Shown in pieces: positions 37,047 to 45,941 of a DNA stretch of 64,000 bases; position 1 is the first letter of the stretch; the number at the start of each line of letters is the position of its first letter. Position numbers and translations under genes: made by a program. The notes under the pieces were generated by a model. It ran no database searches, was not told the DNA's origin, and worked only from the letters and a program-made list of their open reading frames with translations. The DNA is from Pseudoduganella lutea (GTDB taxonomy: Bacteria; Pseudomonadota; Gammaproteobacteria; Burkholderiales; Burkholderiaceae_D). The stretch covers positions 6,510,001-6,574,000 of the forward strand of contig NZ_CP035913.1 of the NCBI RefSeq assembly GCF_004209755.1. The letters run 5' to 3'.

Positions 37047-38934
37047 AATGCCATGGCGCAGCCCGATGGAGCTGGTGGCCGCGGCCGTGTGGGGCCTGGC
37101 TGGACTAAGCATTGTCGCGCTGACGCCGGCAATGGTGCCCTTGCCACTCGGGCTGGCGCTGCTGGGGGTAATGCTGCCGATGGCCTTGTGGCGGACACGC
37201 CAGGGCCTCTGCATTATCGCCGTGCGCGCGGCGCTTTCCGGACGGGCCATGGAGATGATCACGACCAGGCAACTGGCGCGGCTGACCACCGATCCCGACA
37301 TGGTGGTGATCGGCTTCGGCTTTGAATGGCAACCGCTCCATTCGCAGCGGTTATACGAGCTTGCCAAGACTGACTGGCGCGAGCTGCGCATCCCACCACC
37401 CGTATTGCGCGCGCTGGGGTATGTCGTCAATCCGCAGGCCGACGACGAGATCGGGCTGCCCTACATTCACGGCGTGGAAGGGCGGGAAATGCTGCTCAAG
37501 CGGCCCTTGCAGAATTTCGAGGGCGGGACAGTGGTGGTGGGCACGACGCAGTCGGGCAAGGGCGTGTGCCTGGGCTGGCTGATCACGCAGGCGATCCGGC
37601 GCGGAGATGTGGTGATCATCCTCGACCCGAAGAATTCCAAACGTCTTCGGCGCCTGGTGGAACGGGCCTGCGCCGACTACCGCGAGGAAGATACCTTCCT
37701 GTGGTTCCACCCGGCGTTCCCCGAAAGCGGCGTGCGTCTGGACTTCACCTTCAACTGGCAAAAGCCGACCGAGATCGCTTCGCGCATCCAGTCCATCCTG
37801 CCGCCCGACACCGCCGGTGCGTTCTCGGCGTTCGGCTGGGATGCCGTGAACGTGGTCACGCAAGGCATGGTACGGCTGGAGCGCCGGCCGAACCTGATGA
37901 AACTGACGAAATACATCGAGGCGGGCATCGAGCCCATCCTGGAGGAAACGCTCAAGCGCTTCTATGAGGAATTGCTTGGCCGTGGCTGGCGTACCAATCC
38001 CGACCTGGTGCGGTTGCTGGAAAAGGCGCGCAAAGGCAGCATCAAGTCACCATCGCCGGTCGCCAGTGCCGAACTGGTGGCGTTCGTCGAATACTACGAG
38101 CGCCACGTGCACGAGTCGCGCCATGACAAGGCCATTGATTCCCAGGTGCGCGTGCTCCGGCACAACCGGGAGCACTACCAGAAAATCACCGCCAACCTGC
38201 TGCCCATCCTGTCGATGCTGACCTCGGGAGACTTGGGGCGCTCGCTGTCGCCGGAACCCTTCGACGCGAGTGACGAGCGGCCCATCATGAATCTGGAGAA
38301 GATCGAGCGCGGAGGCCATGTGCTCCTGATGTGTCTCGATTCGCTGCCTGATCCCGCCGTGGCGTCGGCCATCGGCGCCATGTGCCTGGCCGACCTGGCC
38401 GCGCGGTCCGGCATCCGCTACAACTTGGGCGGGTATCGACGCATTTCGCTTTTCGTGGATGAGGTGTCGAACGTGATCAACCAGCCGCTGATCGAGATCA
38501 TGAACAAAGGGGCCGAAGGTGGCATCTACACCACGGTCGCCATGCAGACCATTGCCGACCTGGCCAAGCGCCTGGGTAGTCAGGAAGCAGCGCGCATGGC
38601 GCTGGGCAACCTGAACAACCTGATCGCGTTTCGCACCAAGGACCAGCCCACGCAGGAATTCATCAATGAGACCTTCGGCCAGACGGCGATCCACAATATG
38701 AAGGTGGGCCGCAACACGGCGCGTGACGGACACATGGGTGACTTCACCATGGTGGAATCGACCCAGATTGCCGAGGAGTTCAACGAGTTGGTGCCGATGT
38801 CGTTGCTGGGCAAGCTGCCCAACCTGCAGTTCTTTGCATCGGTCTCCGGCGGCCACCTGTGCAAGGGACGGTTCACCTTGCTCGATCCTGGGGGCGCATC
38901 GGATGAAAAGCAAAGTGCGGAGGCGACGCCATGA
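37027..38934 (+). CDS. traD: Type IV coupling protein TraD
   Basis: A 635-residue inner-membrane ATPase that brings the relaxosome to the mating pore. N-terminal membrane helices lie at about 15-32 and 36-53. Walker A is GTTQSGKGV (near 172), Walker B VVIILDPKN (near 197), a second conserved block is SLFVDEVSNVINQPLIEIMN and the arginine-bearing end is NLIAFRTKDQPTQEF. It is the SXT/TOL TraD type. GGAGG lies before the ATG, which overlaps the relaxase end by 20 bases, and the next gene overlaps its stop. Confidence 0.92.
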   Translation: MLMRRYEMPWRSPMELVAAAVWGLAGLSIVALTPAMVPLPLGLALLGVMLPMALWRTRQGLCIIAVRAALSGRAMEMITTRQLARLTTDPDMVVIGFGFEWQPLHSQRLYELAKTDWRELRIPPPVLRALGYVVNPQADDEIGLPYIHGVEGREMLLKRPLQNFEGGTVVVGTTQSGKGVCLGWLITQAIRRGDVVIILDPKNSKRLRRLVERACADYREEDTFLWFHPAFPESGVRLDFTFNWQKPTEIASRIQSILPPDTAGAFSAFGWDAVNVVTQGMVRLERRPNLMKLTKYIEAGIEPILEETLKRFYEELLGRGWRTNPDLVRLLEKARKGSIKSPSPVASAELVAFVEYYERHVHESRHDKAIDSQVRVLRHNREHYQKITANLLPILSMLTSGDLGRSLSPEPFDASDERPIMNLEKIERGGHVLLMCLDSLPDPAVASAIGAMCLADLAARSGIRYNLGGYRRISLFVDEVSNVINQPLIEIMNKGAEGGIYTTVAMQTIADLAKRLGSQEAARMALGNLNNLIAFRTKDQPTQEFINETFGQTAIHNMKVGRNTARDGHMGDFTMVESTQIAEEFNELVPMSLLGKLPNLQFFASVSGGHLCKGRFTLLDPGGASDEKQSAEATP

Positions 38935-39557
38935 TCCGGTGTGTCGCCATTGCGTCGCTGGTTACGCTGTTGATGCTGGTGCTGTACCTACCTGCGGTCA
39001 CGCCACCAGCGGCCTTTTTCGAACGTGTGCGTAGTGAGTATTCCGCGCACGGCGCCACCTGGGGACAGGGGCTTGCATACCGGGCGCTGGAAGACGCTAT
39101 GGCCATGCTCGAGCGTCCGGTGTCCGCACCATTGATGAATGAAGGCTCTGCTCAGCAAGCCAAGGTAGCGACGGCAGCGGGACAGCAATTCGATACCGTG
39201 AGCCGGCGACTTCTGGACAGCGATTATTTGCGCGCCTTCAACGCGCTCGCACTGTTGGCGGGCTTCCGACTCGCAGTCTTGGCGCAGTTGGCACCTGGCC
39301 TGTTTCTCCTCGCCACAGCCTACGTGGTGGACGGGTTGGCGCGGCGCTGGGTCAAGGGGAGGGAATTTTCCCAACATCATCCAGAGGTATGGACAGGTAG
39401 CGTGTGCTGTGTCTGTATAGCCTGCTGCGCGGGAGTCATTTCGTCGGTCCTCCCAGTAGCAGTGCCGCTGGCATTGCTGCCGTCTTTGACAGGCTGTGTA
39501 TTCTTCGCTGCTGGCTTTGCCATTGCGAACTATCCCCTTGGACAAGCGCGCCATTAA
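38931..39557 (+). CDS. DUF4400 integrating conjugative element membrane protein
   Basis: A 208-residue membrane protein with hydrophobic segments at about 5-24, 104-125, 150-175 and 176-198. It fits the DUF4400 (PFL_4697-type) ICE proteins that always follow TraD in such elements; the role is unknown but may be in coupling or entry exclusion. It overlaps the TraD stop by four bases (ATGA). Transcription of the tra genes seems to stop here, since the next clear transfer gene is 2.6 kb away. Confidence 0.8.
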   Translation: MIRCVAIASLVTLLMLVLYLPAVTPPAAFFERVRSEYSAHGATWGQGLAYRALEDAMAMLERPVSAPLMNEGSAQQAKVATAAGQQFDTVSRRLLDSDYLRAFNALALLAGFRLAVLAQLAPGLFLLATAYVVDGLARRWVKGREFSQHHPEVWTGSVCCVCIACCAGVISSVLPVAVPLALLPSLTGCVFFAAGFAIANYPLGQARH

Positions 39558-39668
39558 GGCATCTAGCAAAACGTCTTGCTCGTCTTATGAATAGCACCAT
39601 CGTAAATTAAGGGTCTGCGATTACCGCTATCGTCCAAAAGTGGGCATCTAGACAAGTCGCAACCGCCA

Positions 39669-39863
39669 TCACCATCCAGTTGAGTTATTACTTACTACAA
39701 GGCGAAGCTTTGGATCCCTGTTCGTCGTACAAGCAATCCTCGATTGAGCCAACTGCCATGCGGGACACATAGAAAGATCGATCGGCCCTGGGCCGACAGA
39801 AACTTGCTGCAACCATACGACCAAGTACGAAAACTCCGCGTCGTTTAGATCAGTTATGTCCAT
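39669..39863 (-). CDS. Small hypothetical protein
   Basis: A 64-residue frame starting MDITDLNDAEFSYLVVWLQQ. It has no clear ribosome site and no recognised family. It is listed because its composition is protein-like and it lies in an otherwise gene-poor interval next to recombinase 2. Confidence 0.4.
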   Translation of the reverse strand: MDITDLNDAEFSYLVVWLQQVSVGPGPIDLSMCPAWQLAQSRIACTTNRDPKLRLVVSNNSTGW

Positions 39864-39975
39864 GATGGCAACTGAAGACTATGGGTCTGCTGATTTTATA
39901 CTGCTACTCGCGCTACATGCATGCTGACCGCCGCCTACCTGGCGCCGAAGTCAAGCCCGAATGAAGGCCCCCATG

Positions 39976-40182
39976 TCAATCGTTGTTTTCATTCCTGCCG
40001 AACTCGCAGGAAAAGTGCATCAATGCGAAAGGCCCCTCGTGCAAGACGGCAGCTAAGATCTGCACCCGAAATTCCTGCAGAAATTCAGCAGCAAACGGCG
40101 GGGCATGATGTGCGCTCAGCACATCAAAGACTCGCTGGAATGCTGCGATTTGCGAAGTATTCAGATTCGCGTAGGTTGTCAT
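39976..40182 (-). CDS. Small hypothetical protein
   Basis: A 68-residue protein starting MTTYANLNTSQIAAFQRVFD. A very good ribosome site (GGAGGTGA) lies five bases before the ATG. It is helical and soluble; no family is recognised. It is divergent from recombinase 2 and may belong to the same inserted unit. Confidence 0.6.
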   Translation of the reverse strand: MTTYANLNTSQIAAFQRVFDVLSAHHAPPFAAEFLQEFRVQILAAVLHEGPFALMHFSCEFGRNENND

Positions 40183-40489
40183 CGTTCACCTCCAGCTCTA
40201 TCGTAAAACCTGGCGGCCGTCCGTCATTGAGCGATGTCAAGCAGCGCGTACCTCACGACGAGCAAGTCTCGGTAACGTATCGCAGTTCGTGAACCAAGCA
40301 CACAGGTAAGCGATGTTTGGCTGTCGGATTGTTTTACATATGACCCCCATCTTGTGTGCTCAAGCCGGATCCTGCAGTCCTGGCACGAGAACTGCTCCAG
40401 CAGGGGAGGCATTCGATTCCTTGCCGACCTCGTATGAATGCATACGAGTGAAAACGCCAACTACCCCTTTACCGCGACAATGAGGAAAG

Positions 40490-41998
40490 ATGAGTGAACA
40501 GAAGCAGCATGCTGCCGCAGCCTACGCGCGGATGTCGACAGACATGCAGAACTACTCAATACGACAGCAAACGGCTGTAATTGCCTTGTTTGCGCAGCAG
40601 CACGGCATTGACATCGTGCGCGAATATACCGACGAGGGAAGAAGTGGTTTGACGATTGAAGGGCGGCCAGCACTTCGTCAAATGCTCGCGGAGATTCTCA
40701 GCGGGCATGCCCCATACAGGACAGTGCTTGTGTATGACGTTAGCCGCTGGGGGCGATTCCAGGACATTGACGAAAGCGCGCACTACGAGTTTATGTGTCG
40801 CCAGGCCGGGGTGACAGTGCTCTATGTGGCCGAAGCTTTTGCGAATGACGGTACGCCCATGGCTTCCATGATCAAGGGTCTGAAGCGGCTCATGGCCGCG
40901 GAGTACAGTCGCGAACTGTCCGCAAAAGTGCTCAATGCACAATGCTCCTTCGCTCGCCTGGGCTACAAGGCCCACGGTGGCGATGCGGGATATGGACAGC
41001 GCCGGGTCTGTGCGGCAGCGGATGGGACCTTCAAGCGAATACTTGCCCCAGGTGAGCGCAAGCCTGCGCTTACGGATCGCGTCAAATTTGCGCTCGGCCC
41101 AGAGCAGGAAGTCGCAGTAGTCAAGGAAACCTACCGGCTGTACTTGGAGGACGGCTTGGGCGATACGGCCATTGCGGCACACTGGAATGCACGCGGTATC
41201 AAGAATCAGTTCGGCGAGTGCTGGGACCCCTACAACGTCAGGCGCATTCTGACCAGCGAAAAGTACACGGGGGCTATCGTGTACAACCGCAGCTCCACGC
41301 AGTTGAACAGCAGACGGCTGTTAAATCCTGAAGAACAGTGGGTGCGTGTTCTCGACGCCCACCCGCAGATCGTGCCCCGAGCCGTTTTCGACGCGGCGCA
41401 AATGGAACGAAAGCGCCGGCTGAAGATGCCTGCCAAGGACGCGATCACCATGCGCTTGAAGGCGCTACATGAGCGGACTGGCAAGGTCAACGCTGCACTG
41501 ATCAAGGCCGATCCCCGGCTGCCTGGTCCGCAGTTCATCCGGACCGTGTTCGGCAGTCTGGCGGCAGCCTACGCAGCCGCTGATATTGCTCCAGCTCGTA
41601 CTGCTCGGAGCGCATTGACCAGGGCCGCCACGTTTGCGCTGCTCGACCAGCTTGTACCACAGATAGAAGACTTGATCCGCGATGCCGGGGCTGCCAGCGA
41701 GCGACTAGGCCGGGGAATGCTGCGTATCAATGGCAGTGTTCGCCTGCGCGTCGCAGTTTCATGCTGCCGTCATGAAGAACACGCTCGTCGCTGGAAGGTA
41801 ACGCTTCGTTCACAGCGCCCGTACGATTTCGTGCTGTGCGCACGCCTCAACATCGCCAACGATGCCATCGCCTCGTACTACCTGTTCCCTGTCAGTCAGT
41901 TCGTGCAGCGCTCGATCTGGTTCAACGCTGCCAACGCTCCTGAACACGAATCTTGCCGCTATCGATCACTGAACGCGATCTTTGGTATCGATGATTAG
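40490..41998 (+). CDS. Large serine recombinase 2, paralogue of recombinase 1
   Basis: A 502-residue recombinase. The resolvase domain has the catalytic Ser in AYARMSTDMQ and the Arg in YDVSRWGRFQDIDESAHYEF; the Recombinase domain has GDTAIAAHWNARGIKNQFGE and RRILTSEKYTGAIVYNRSS. The C-terminus, with RPYDFVLCARL, ASYYLFPVSQF and RSLNAIFGIDD, is shared with recombinase 1, so the two are paralogues with the same non-standard end. GAGGAAAG precedes the ATG. It lies between the coupling-protein block and the mating operon, so it either came with a second element or is a relocated integrase. Composition is lower in GC than the tra genes. Confidence 0.85.
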   Translation: MSEQKQHAAAAYARMSTDMQNYSIRQQTAVIALFAQQHGIDIVREYTDEGRSGLTIEGRPALRQMLAEILSGHAPYRTVLVYDVSRWGRFQDIDESAHYEFMCRQAGVTVLYVAEAFANDGTPMASMIKGLKRLMAAEYSRELSAKVLNAQCSFARLGYKAHGGDAGYGQRRVCAAADGTFKRILAPGERKPALTDRVKFALGPEQEVAVVKETYRLYLEDGLGDTAIAAHWNARGIKNQFGECWDPYNVRRILTSEKYTGAIVYNRSSTQLNSRRLLNPEEQWVRVLDAHPQIVPRAVFDAAQMERKRRLKMPAKDAITMRLKALHERTGKVNAALIKADPRLPGPQFIRTVFGSLAAAYAAADIAPARTARSALTRAATFALLDQLVPQIEDLIRDAGAASERLGRGMLRINGSVRLRVAVSCCRHEEHARRWKVTLRSQRPYDFVLCARLNIANDAIASYYLFPVSQFVQRSIWFNAANAPEHESCRYRSLNAIFGIDD

Positions 41999-42183
41999 GC
42001 TGCCTGAGAAGACTGGTCATTTGTTAAGGTAAGCGAGCAATGGCATTCGTGCATGGGAGCGCGCGAATGTGCGGCGAAATGTCGCCAAAATAGAGGGCAT
42101 ATCAAGGTGCAGAATCGAATCGACAGCAGTACGATGATGTTCATCAAGCCCCGCTGTGGGGAAACGTCTTGAGGTGCATCACA

Positions 42184-42687
42184 ATGACTACCGCATTCAT
42201 TCCGCTGGACCAAGCGCCGCAGCTGGCACACAGCGATCTTGCGGCGGCACTGCCTGACATGCATGAGGGGGTGACTGTCGCCACGCGCGTCTGGATCGAC
42301 GAGTACAACTGGCTGGAAGCACTCTATAACGACGCTGCCAATTGCTCACCGAAGCTGCGCTTTCCCGATCTGATCAGTGCGTGCGTGTCGTTGGTGTTCG
42401 ATGACCCAGCGCCGGAGCGCCGTGTGTTCGCCTTCTTGCACCAGCAGCTGGTGCTGCGCGACCAGGCAACCACGCGCCGGCGTGAAGACATGTGGCGCGA
42501 ACAATATACCTTGCTGCTGGCCTTGCAGAAGTCGGAGCAGAACCGCCACCCGCATCCGCAGTTCAAGCTCGATCATTTCACCACGGCGTGCGTCGCCCTG
42601 GTGTTGGCACAAGAAGGGGCGAAGGCCAAGGTGTTCGAGCAAGCCCGACGCAACATCGCGCGAAGGGCTTCTCGAGGTTTCATCTAA
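42184..42687 (+). CDS. Hypothetical protein at the head of the mating operon
   Basis: A 167-residue soluble protein (MTTAFIPLDQAPQLAHSDLA). It has two similar segments, LRFPDLISACVSLVFDDPAPERRVFAFL and FKLDHFTTACVALVLAQEGAKAKVFEQA, which look like an internal duplication of one helical unit. I do not recognise the family. The ATG at 42184 has GAGG nine bases upstream; a TTG at 42169 is the alternative. It precedes the lytic transglycosylase gene by 129 bases. Similar small genes are found before tra operons in ICEs, so it may be a regulator or structural part. Confidence 0.6.
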   Translation: MTTAFIPLDQAPQLAHSDLAAALPDMHEGVTVATRVWIDEYNWLEALYNDAANCSPKLRFPDLISACVSLVFDDPAPERRVFAFLHQQLVLRDQATTRRREDMWREQYTLLLALQKSEQNRHPHPQFKLDHFTTACVALVLAQEGAKAKVFEQARRNIARRASRGFI

Positions 42688-42816
42688 GCTTTATTTGCGT
42701 CGATCAGGCGCACACCTGCGTTTCACCGCGCCAGGCTACCGCCGGCATACCCGAATTCACCAGAGTCCTCGCGTTGACGCGAGATCGATTCTTTTGGGTT
42801 TTGTCGTGAGGTACGT

Positions 42817-43380
42817 ATGCGATTCTCCATCCGTTCTACCGTGCCGCTGCTGGTATTGATCCCCGGCTTGGCCAGTGCCTGCTGGGAGCAGGCGGCGAAG
42901 AAACACAACGTCCCGACTGTCCTGTTGCTGGCCATTGCCGACACCGAGTCCGGCATGAATCCGGCAGCAGTGAACAACAGCCATGTTCGCCGCACAAAAA
43001 CGGTCGATATCGGCTACATGCAGGTCAATTCGGACCCGCGCGTACTGCGCAATCTGGGCGTGAGCAAGCAGGACTTGTTCGAACCCTGCACCAACATCAA
43101 TGCAGGTGCACGCATCCTTTCCGAAAAGATCGCGCGCCATGGCTACACATGGGAGGCCGTCGGCGCCTACAACGCCGCGTGCGTTGCGATGACCGCGGAG
43201 CAGTGCCTGCGCACGCGAATGCGTTATGCGTGGCGGGTATATCGGTCACTGATGCGCAGGCTTGCACCGTCTCAGCCCGAGAGCACATGGCTTGCAGCCG
43301 CAGCGCCGCTGTACTCGGTGAGCTTGCGGTCAACTACCCCGCCCTCAAGGGCGGAGCTTAAATGGGCGCAAGCCCGATAG
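42817..43380 (+). CDS. Lytic transglycosylase, VirB1-type
   Basis: A 187-residue exported muramidase. The signal peptide is about residues 1-21 (cleavage near GLASA). The SLT domain follows: the catalytic Glu is in LAIADTESGMNP, with VDIGYMQVNSDP and NINAGARILSEKIARHGYTW. It opens the peptidoglycan for pilus and secretion channel assembly. The reading frame runs into an IscB element after PLYSVSLR, which adds about 15 foreign residues (STTPPSRAELKW...). Removing the element would end the protein at CGG-TGA and overlap the next gene's ATG. The enzyme domain is untouched, so it probably still works. Confidence 0.88.
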   Translation: MRFSIRSTVPLLVLIPGLASACWEQAAKKHNVPTVLLLAIADTESGMNPAAVNNSHVRRTKTVDIGYMQVNSDPRVLRNLGVSKQDLFEPCTNINAGARILSEKIARHGYTWEAVGAYNAACVAMTAEQCLRTRMRYAWRVYRSLMRRLAPSQPESTWLAAAAPLYSVSLRSTTPPSRAELKWAQAR

Positions 43381-43675
43381 CTCGGGTTGACCCGAGAAAG
43401 GGCCAAGGGTGCAAGCCCGCGGCGCTACGTTGCAAGCAGGTACAAGACCGACGCTGGGATGCTTTATCCAGTCCCGGATAGAAAAGCGAAAGCCTTTCAT
43501 TCGAAGTTGCGGTAGCAGACAAGCTACAGGGTACGCACGAAACGGACCGCAACCAGGCAAGGCGAAAACCCTGCCGAAGCCGGCTTGCAACATTCTCAAG
43601 GATAGCGAGGCAGTGGTATCGCTGCTTCCGTAACGAGGCGCGTAAGCGCAATGACAAGTGACACGGGAAACTGAC
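43330..43675 (+). ncRNA. omegaRNA (HEARO) of IscB copy 1
   Basis: The roughly 345 bases before iscB match those before copy 2 in structure and much of the sequence, although they encode nothing. They include a perfect hairpin CTCGGGTTGACCCGAG (43381-43396) and the GGGAT...CCAGTCCCGGA motif that is seen in known omegaRNAs. In known systems the guide is the sequence just left of this scaffold, here CTGTACTCGGTGAGCTTGCG from the transglycosylase gene. The boundary of the RNA is approximate. Confidence 0.8.
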
Positions 43676-45090
43676 ATGACGGTACTAGTTCTCGACAAGA
43701 AAAAGCGGCCCTTGATGCCGTGCACACCGAAGCGGGCACGCAAGCTGCTCGCGTCCGGCCGTGCCCGCATCCATCGGTTGTTCCCGTTCTGTATCCGGCT
43801 TGTTGACCGGTGTCTCGAACGGTCCGCTGTACAACCGTTGCGGCTATCGATCGACCCTGGCAGTAAGTTTACAGGGATGGCTATCTCGCGCATCGAAATC
43901 ATTGATGCTGAGAGGGACCTCGAACCCGTGATGCACATCGCATTCCTGCTGGAGTTGACGCATCGTGGTCAGGTCATCAGGGATGCATTGCATGCCCGCT
44001 CGGCAATGCGCCGCAGGCGGCGCGGTAACCTGCGTTACCGCGCTCCACGATTTTTCAACCGAACCAAGCCAAAGGGCTGGCTCCCTCCCTCCCTGCAGCA
44101 CCGCATCGACACGACGACGGCGTGGATCGCGCGATTGCGGCGCCTGGCGCCCATCACGCACCTGGCGCAGGAACTGGTCCGATTCGATACGCACCTGATG
44201 CAGAATCCGGAAATCTCGGGTGTCGCTTATCAGCAAGGGACATTGGCAGGTTATGAAGTACGCGAGTACCTGCTGGAGAAATTCCACCGCATATGCGCCT
44301 ACTGCGATGCGAAGGACGTGCCGCTCCAGATGGACCATATCCAGTCCAGGGCTCGCGGTGGATCGGATCGGATTTCCAACCTAACTCTCGCATGCGTAGT
44401 GTGCAACGGCAGAAAGGCCGCGCAAGATATTCAAGAGTTTCTCGCGAACGACCCAGCCAGGCTAACCAGGATACTTAAGCAGGCAAAGGTGCCGCTGCAC
44501 GACGCGGCGGCCGTCAACGCTACCCGATGGGCCTTGCTCAAGACCTTGAAGAAGACGGGTCTTCCGGTTGAGACTGGCACAGGCGGGCGGACGAAGTGGA
44601 ACCGTACCCGCTTCGGTATCGTCAAGACTCACGCGCTCGACGCGGCCTGCGTGGGTATCGTGGGGACGTGCAAGGTACGAACGTGCCAACGTTGCATGTC
44701 AAGTGCACGCGCCGGGGCTCTCGCTGCAAGACGCGACTGGATAAATATGGTTTCCCGCGTGCTTACCTCACACGCCAGAAAACGGCCTTCGGCTTTCGCA
44801 CTGGCGACATGGTGGCGGCCACAGTCCCGACCGGTAAGCACATGGGCCAATACAAAGGCCGCGTAGCCGTGCGGATGACAGGCAGTTTCAATATTCAGTC
44901 GGGTATTGCCAGCGTGCCGACCGTGCAAGGCATTTCATACAAGCATTGCCGATTCCTGCAGCGTGCAGATGGCTACGGCTATGTTTGGCAACCGACATGG
45001 ATCGAACAACCCAAGGCAAAGGCTGCGACCGCTTCGCGGTCGGCTCTTTTCCTCACCGCCCTGAAGGGCGGTGTATCTCGGAGCAAAATC
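43330..45090 (+). mobile_element. IscB-omegaRNA element, copy 1
   Basis: A unit of about 1,761 bases starting TCAACTACC and ending just before TGATG. It holds an omegaRNA region and an iscB gene, with a hairpin at each end: CCGCCCTCAAGGGCGG at 43339-43354 and CACCGCCCTGAAGGGCGGTG at 45054-45073, the layout of IS200/IS605-like ends. No TnpA transposase is present, so it would need one in trans. Taking it out joins CGG (last codon of the transglycosylase) to TGATGAGG, restoring a stop/start overlap. Copy 2 at 53603 has the same structure and is related but clearly diverged. Confidence 0.85.
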
Positions 45091-45093
45091 TGA
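43676..45093 (+). pseudogene. iscB: iscB copy 1, RNA-guided nuclease gene with a one-base frameshift
   Basis: The protein starts MTVLVLDKKKRPLMPCTPKR with the PLMP motif, then RuvC-I (RLSIDPGSKFTGMAI), RuvC-II (HLAQELVRFD), HNH (MDHIQSRARGGSDRISNLTL) and RuvC-III (KTHALDAACVG). After that the frame is lost at the GGGG run 44662-44665; adding one G gives GIVGDVQGTNVPTLHVKC and continues to SRSKI at the TGATG at 45091. Without the repair the product ends at 44866 with a nonsense tail and lacks the C-terminal target-adjacent-motif-binding domain. IscB nucleases cut DNA guided by omegaRNA. Compare intact copy 2; the lesion may be a read error. Confidence 0.85.
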
Positions 45094-45740
45094 TGAGGCG
45101 CTATGTGCAGCATGCGGCGCTGATGCTGTCCGCCGCTCTCCCGTTGCCGATCCTGTTATCGGGCTGCGCCAGCACACCAATGCCGGACAGTGCCCAGCAG
45201 ATTTCCGGAACACGGCCATTGGTGGGATTCGCGATCGCCCAGCTTGGGTACGATAAATCAAGCTATTTCGGCATGTGCCTTCAAGCTGCTTGCCCGGTGG
45301 TGACGCCCAAGACGAACGCGCTTTCCGCGCAACCTGCTGTACCGGGCGATACAGGCCAGAAGGCCTCACCGCCCCAGGCTCGGTTTATGAAACCTGAAGG
45401 CATCGTGATTCACTTCGATGCCGCTTCTGCAGAACTGGAGCAATCGGCTACAGCTGCACTGGCCCAGTTAGCCGACCAGGCGCGCCATGCAGCGCACATC
45501 ACGGTCGTCGGCAGGACGGACAGCACAGGTAGCCGTGCATTCAATCAGCGCCTCGCATGGCAGCGCGCACGTGTCGTGGGCACTTTTCTGCGCGAACAGT
45601 TGGGTATTGCACCCGCGCGGATCACAGTGGAAGGGCGCGGCGCGTGCTGCTACGTGGCCGACAACACGACCAGCGACGGTCGCCGGGCCAACCGGCATGC
45701 CGTCGTCACATTCCACCTTGCACAAGAGGCCTTGCCATGA
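45093..45740 (+). CDS. OmpA-like lipoprotein
   Basis: A 215-residue lipoprotein. The signal peptide ends with lipobox LLSGCAS (Cys near residue 25), and the C-terminal OmpA domain (residues 110-210) carries GIVIHFDAASAELEQ, RTDSTGSRAFNQRLAWQRARVV and RITVEGRGACCY. It would attach to peptidoglycan and link the transfer channel to the wall. Its ATG is the second half of the TGATG that ends IscB copy 1, so translation is likely coupled to whatever is upstream. The next gene overlaps its stop or follows it. Confidence 0.85.
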   Translation: MRRYVQHAALMLSAALPLPILLSGCASTPMPDSAQQISGTRPLVGFAIAQLGYDKSSYFGMCLQAACPVVTPKTNALSAQPAVPGDTGQKASPPQARFMKPEGIVIHFDAASAELEQSATAALAQLADQARHAAHITVVGRTDSTGSRAFNQRLAWQRARVVGTFLREQLGIAPARITVEGRGACCYVADNTTSDGRRANRHAVVTFHLAQEALP

Positions 45741-45886
45741 AAGGCGCTACGCCTGCCCGCGACGAGCGTGGCAAGGAACTGCCCTGGCCGTGGACCCGGC
45801 CGCGCGGTCACCATCCCAAGCGCGGGCGGCCACGTCGCAAGGCGATGGTGCGCGGCCCACCCGGGACGCGCTGGACGCCCGGATGA
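45737..45886 (+). CDS. Possible small basic protein
   Basis: A 49-residue frame (MKGATPARDERGKELPWPWT) whose ATG overlaps the OmpA-like gene's stop (ATGA). It is Arg/Pro-rich with no family. It could be a small transfer protein or a chance frame filling the 200 bases before the pilin gene. Confidence 0.3.
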   Translation: MKGATPARDERGKELPWPWTRPRGHHPKRGRPRRKAMVRGPPGTRWTPG

Positions 45887-45941
45887 CGCGAGCCGGGCAA
45901 GCACACCCTGCGCGTGCCATATGAATCCAAAGGAGAAATGC

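Noticed and set aside
26161..42183. Antiphage or resistance cargo genes in the element
   Set aside because: No restriction enzyme, toxin-antitoxin, efflux or resistance gene could be recognised; the non-transfer genes seen are recombinases, regulators, primase and DUF932.
42817..43380. Transglycosylase truncated by IscB insertion
   Set aside because: The reconstructed empty site ends the native protein at the same point where the element begins, so the protein is extended by about 15 residues, not truncated.
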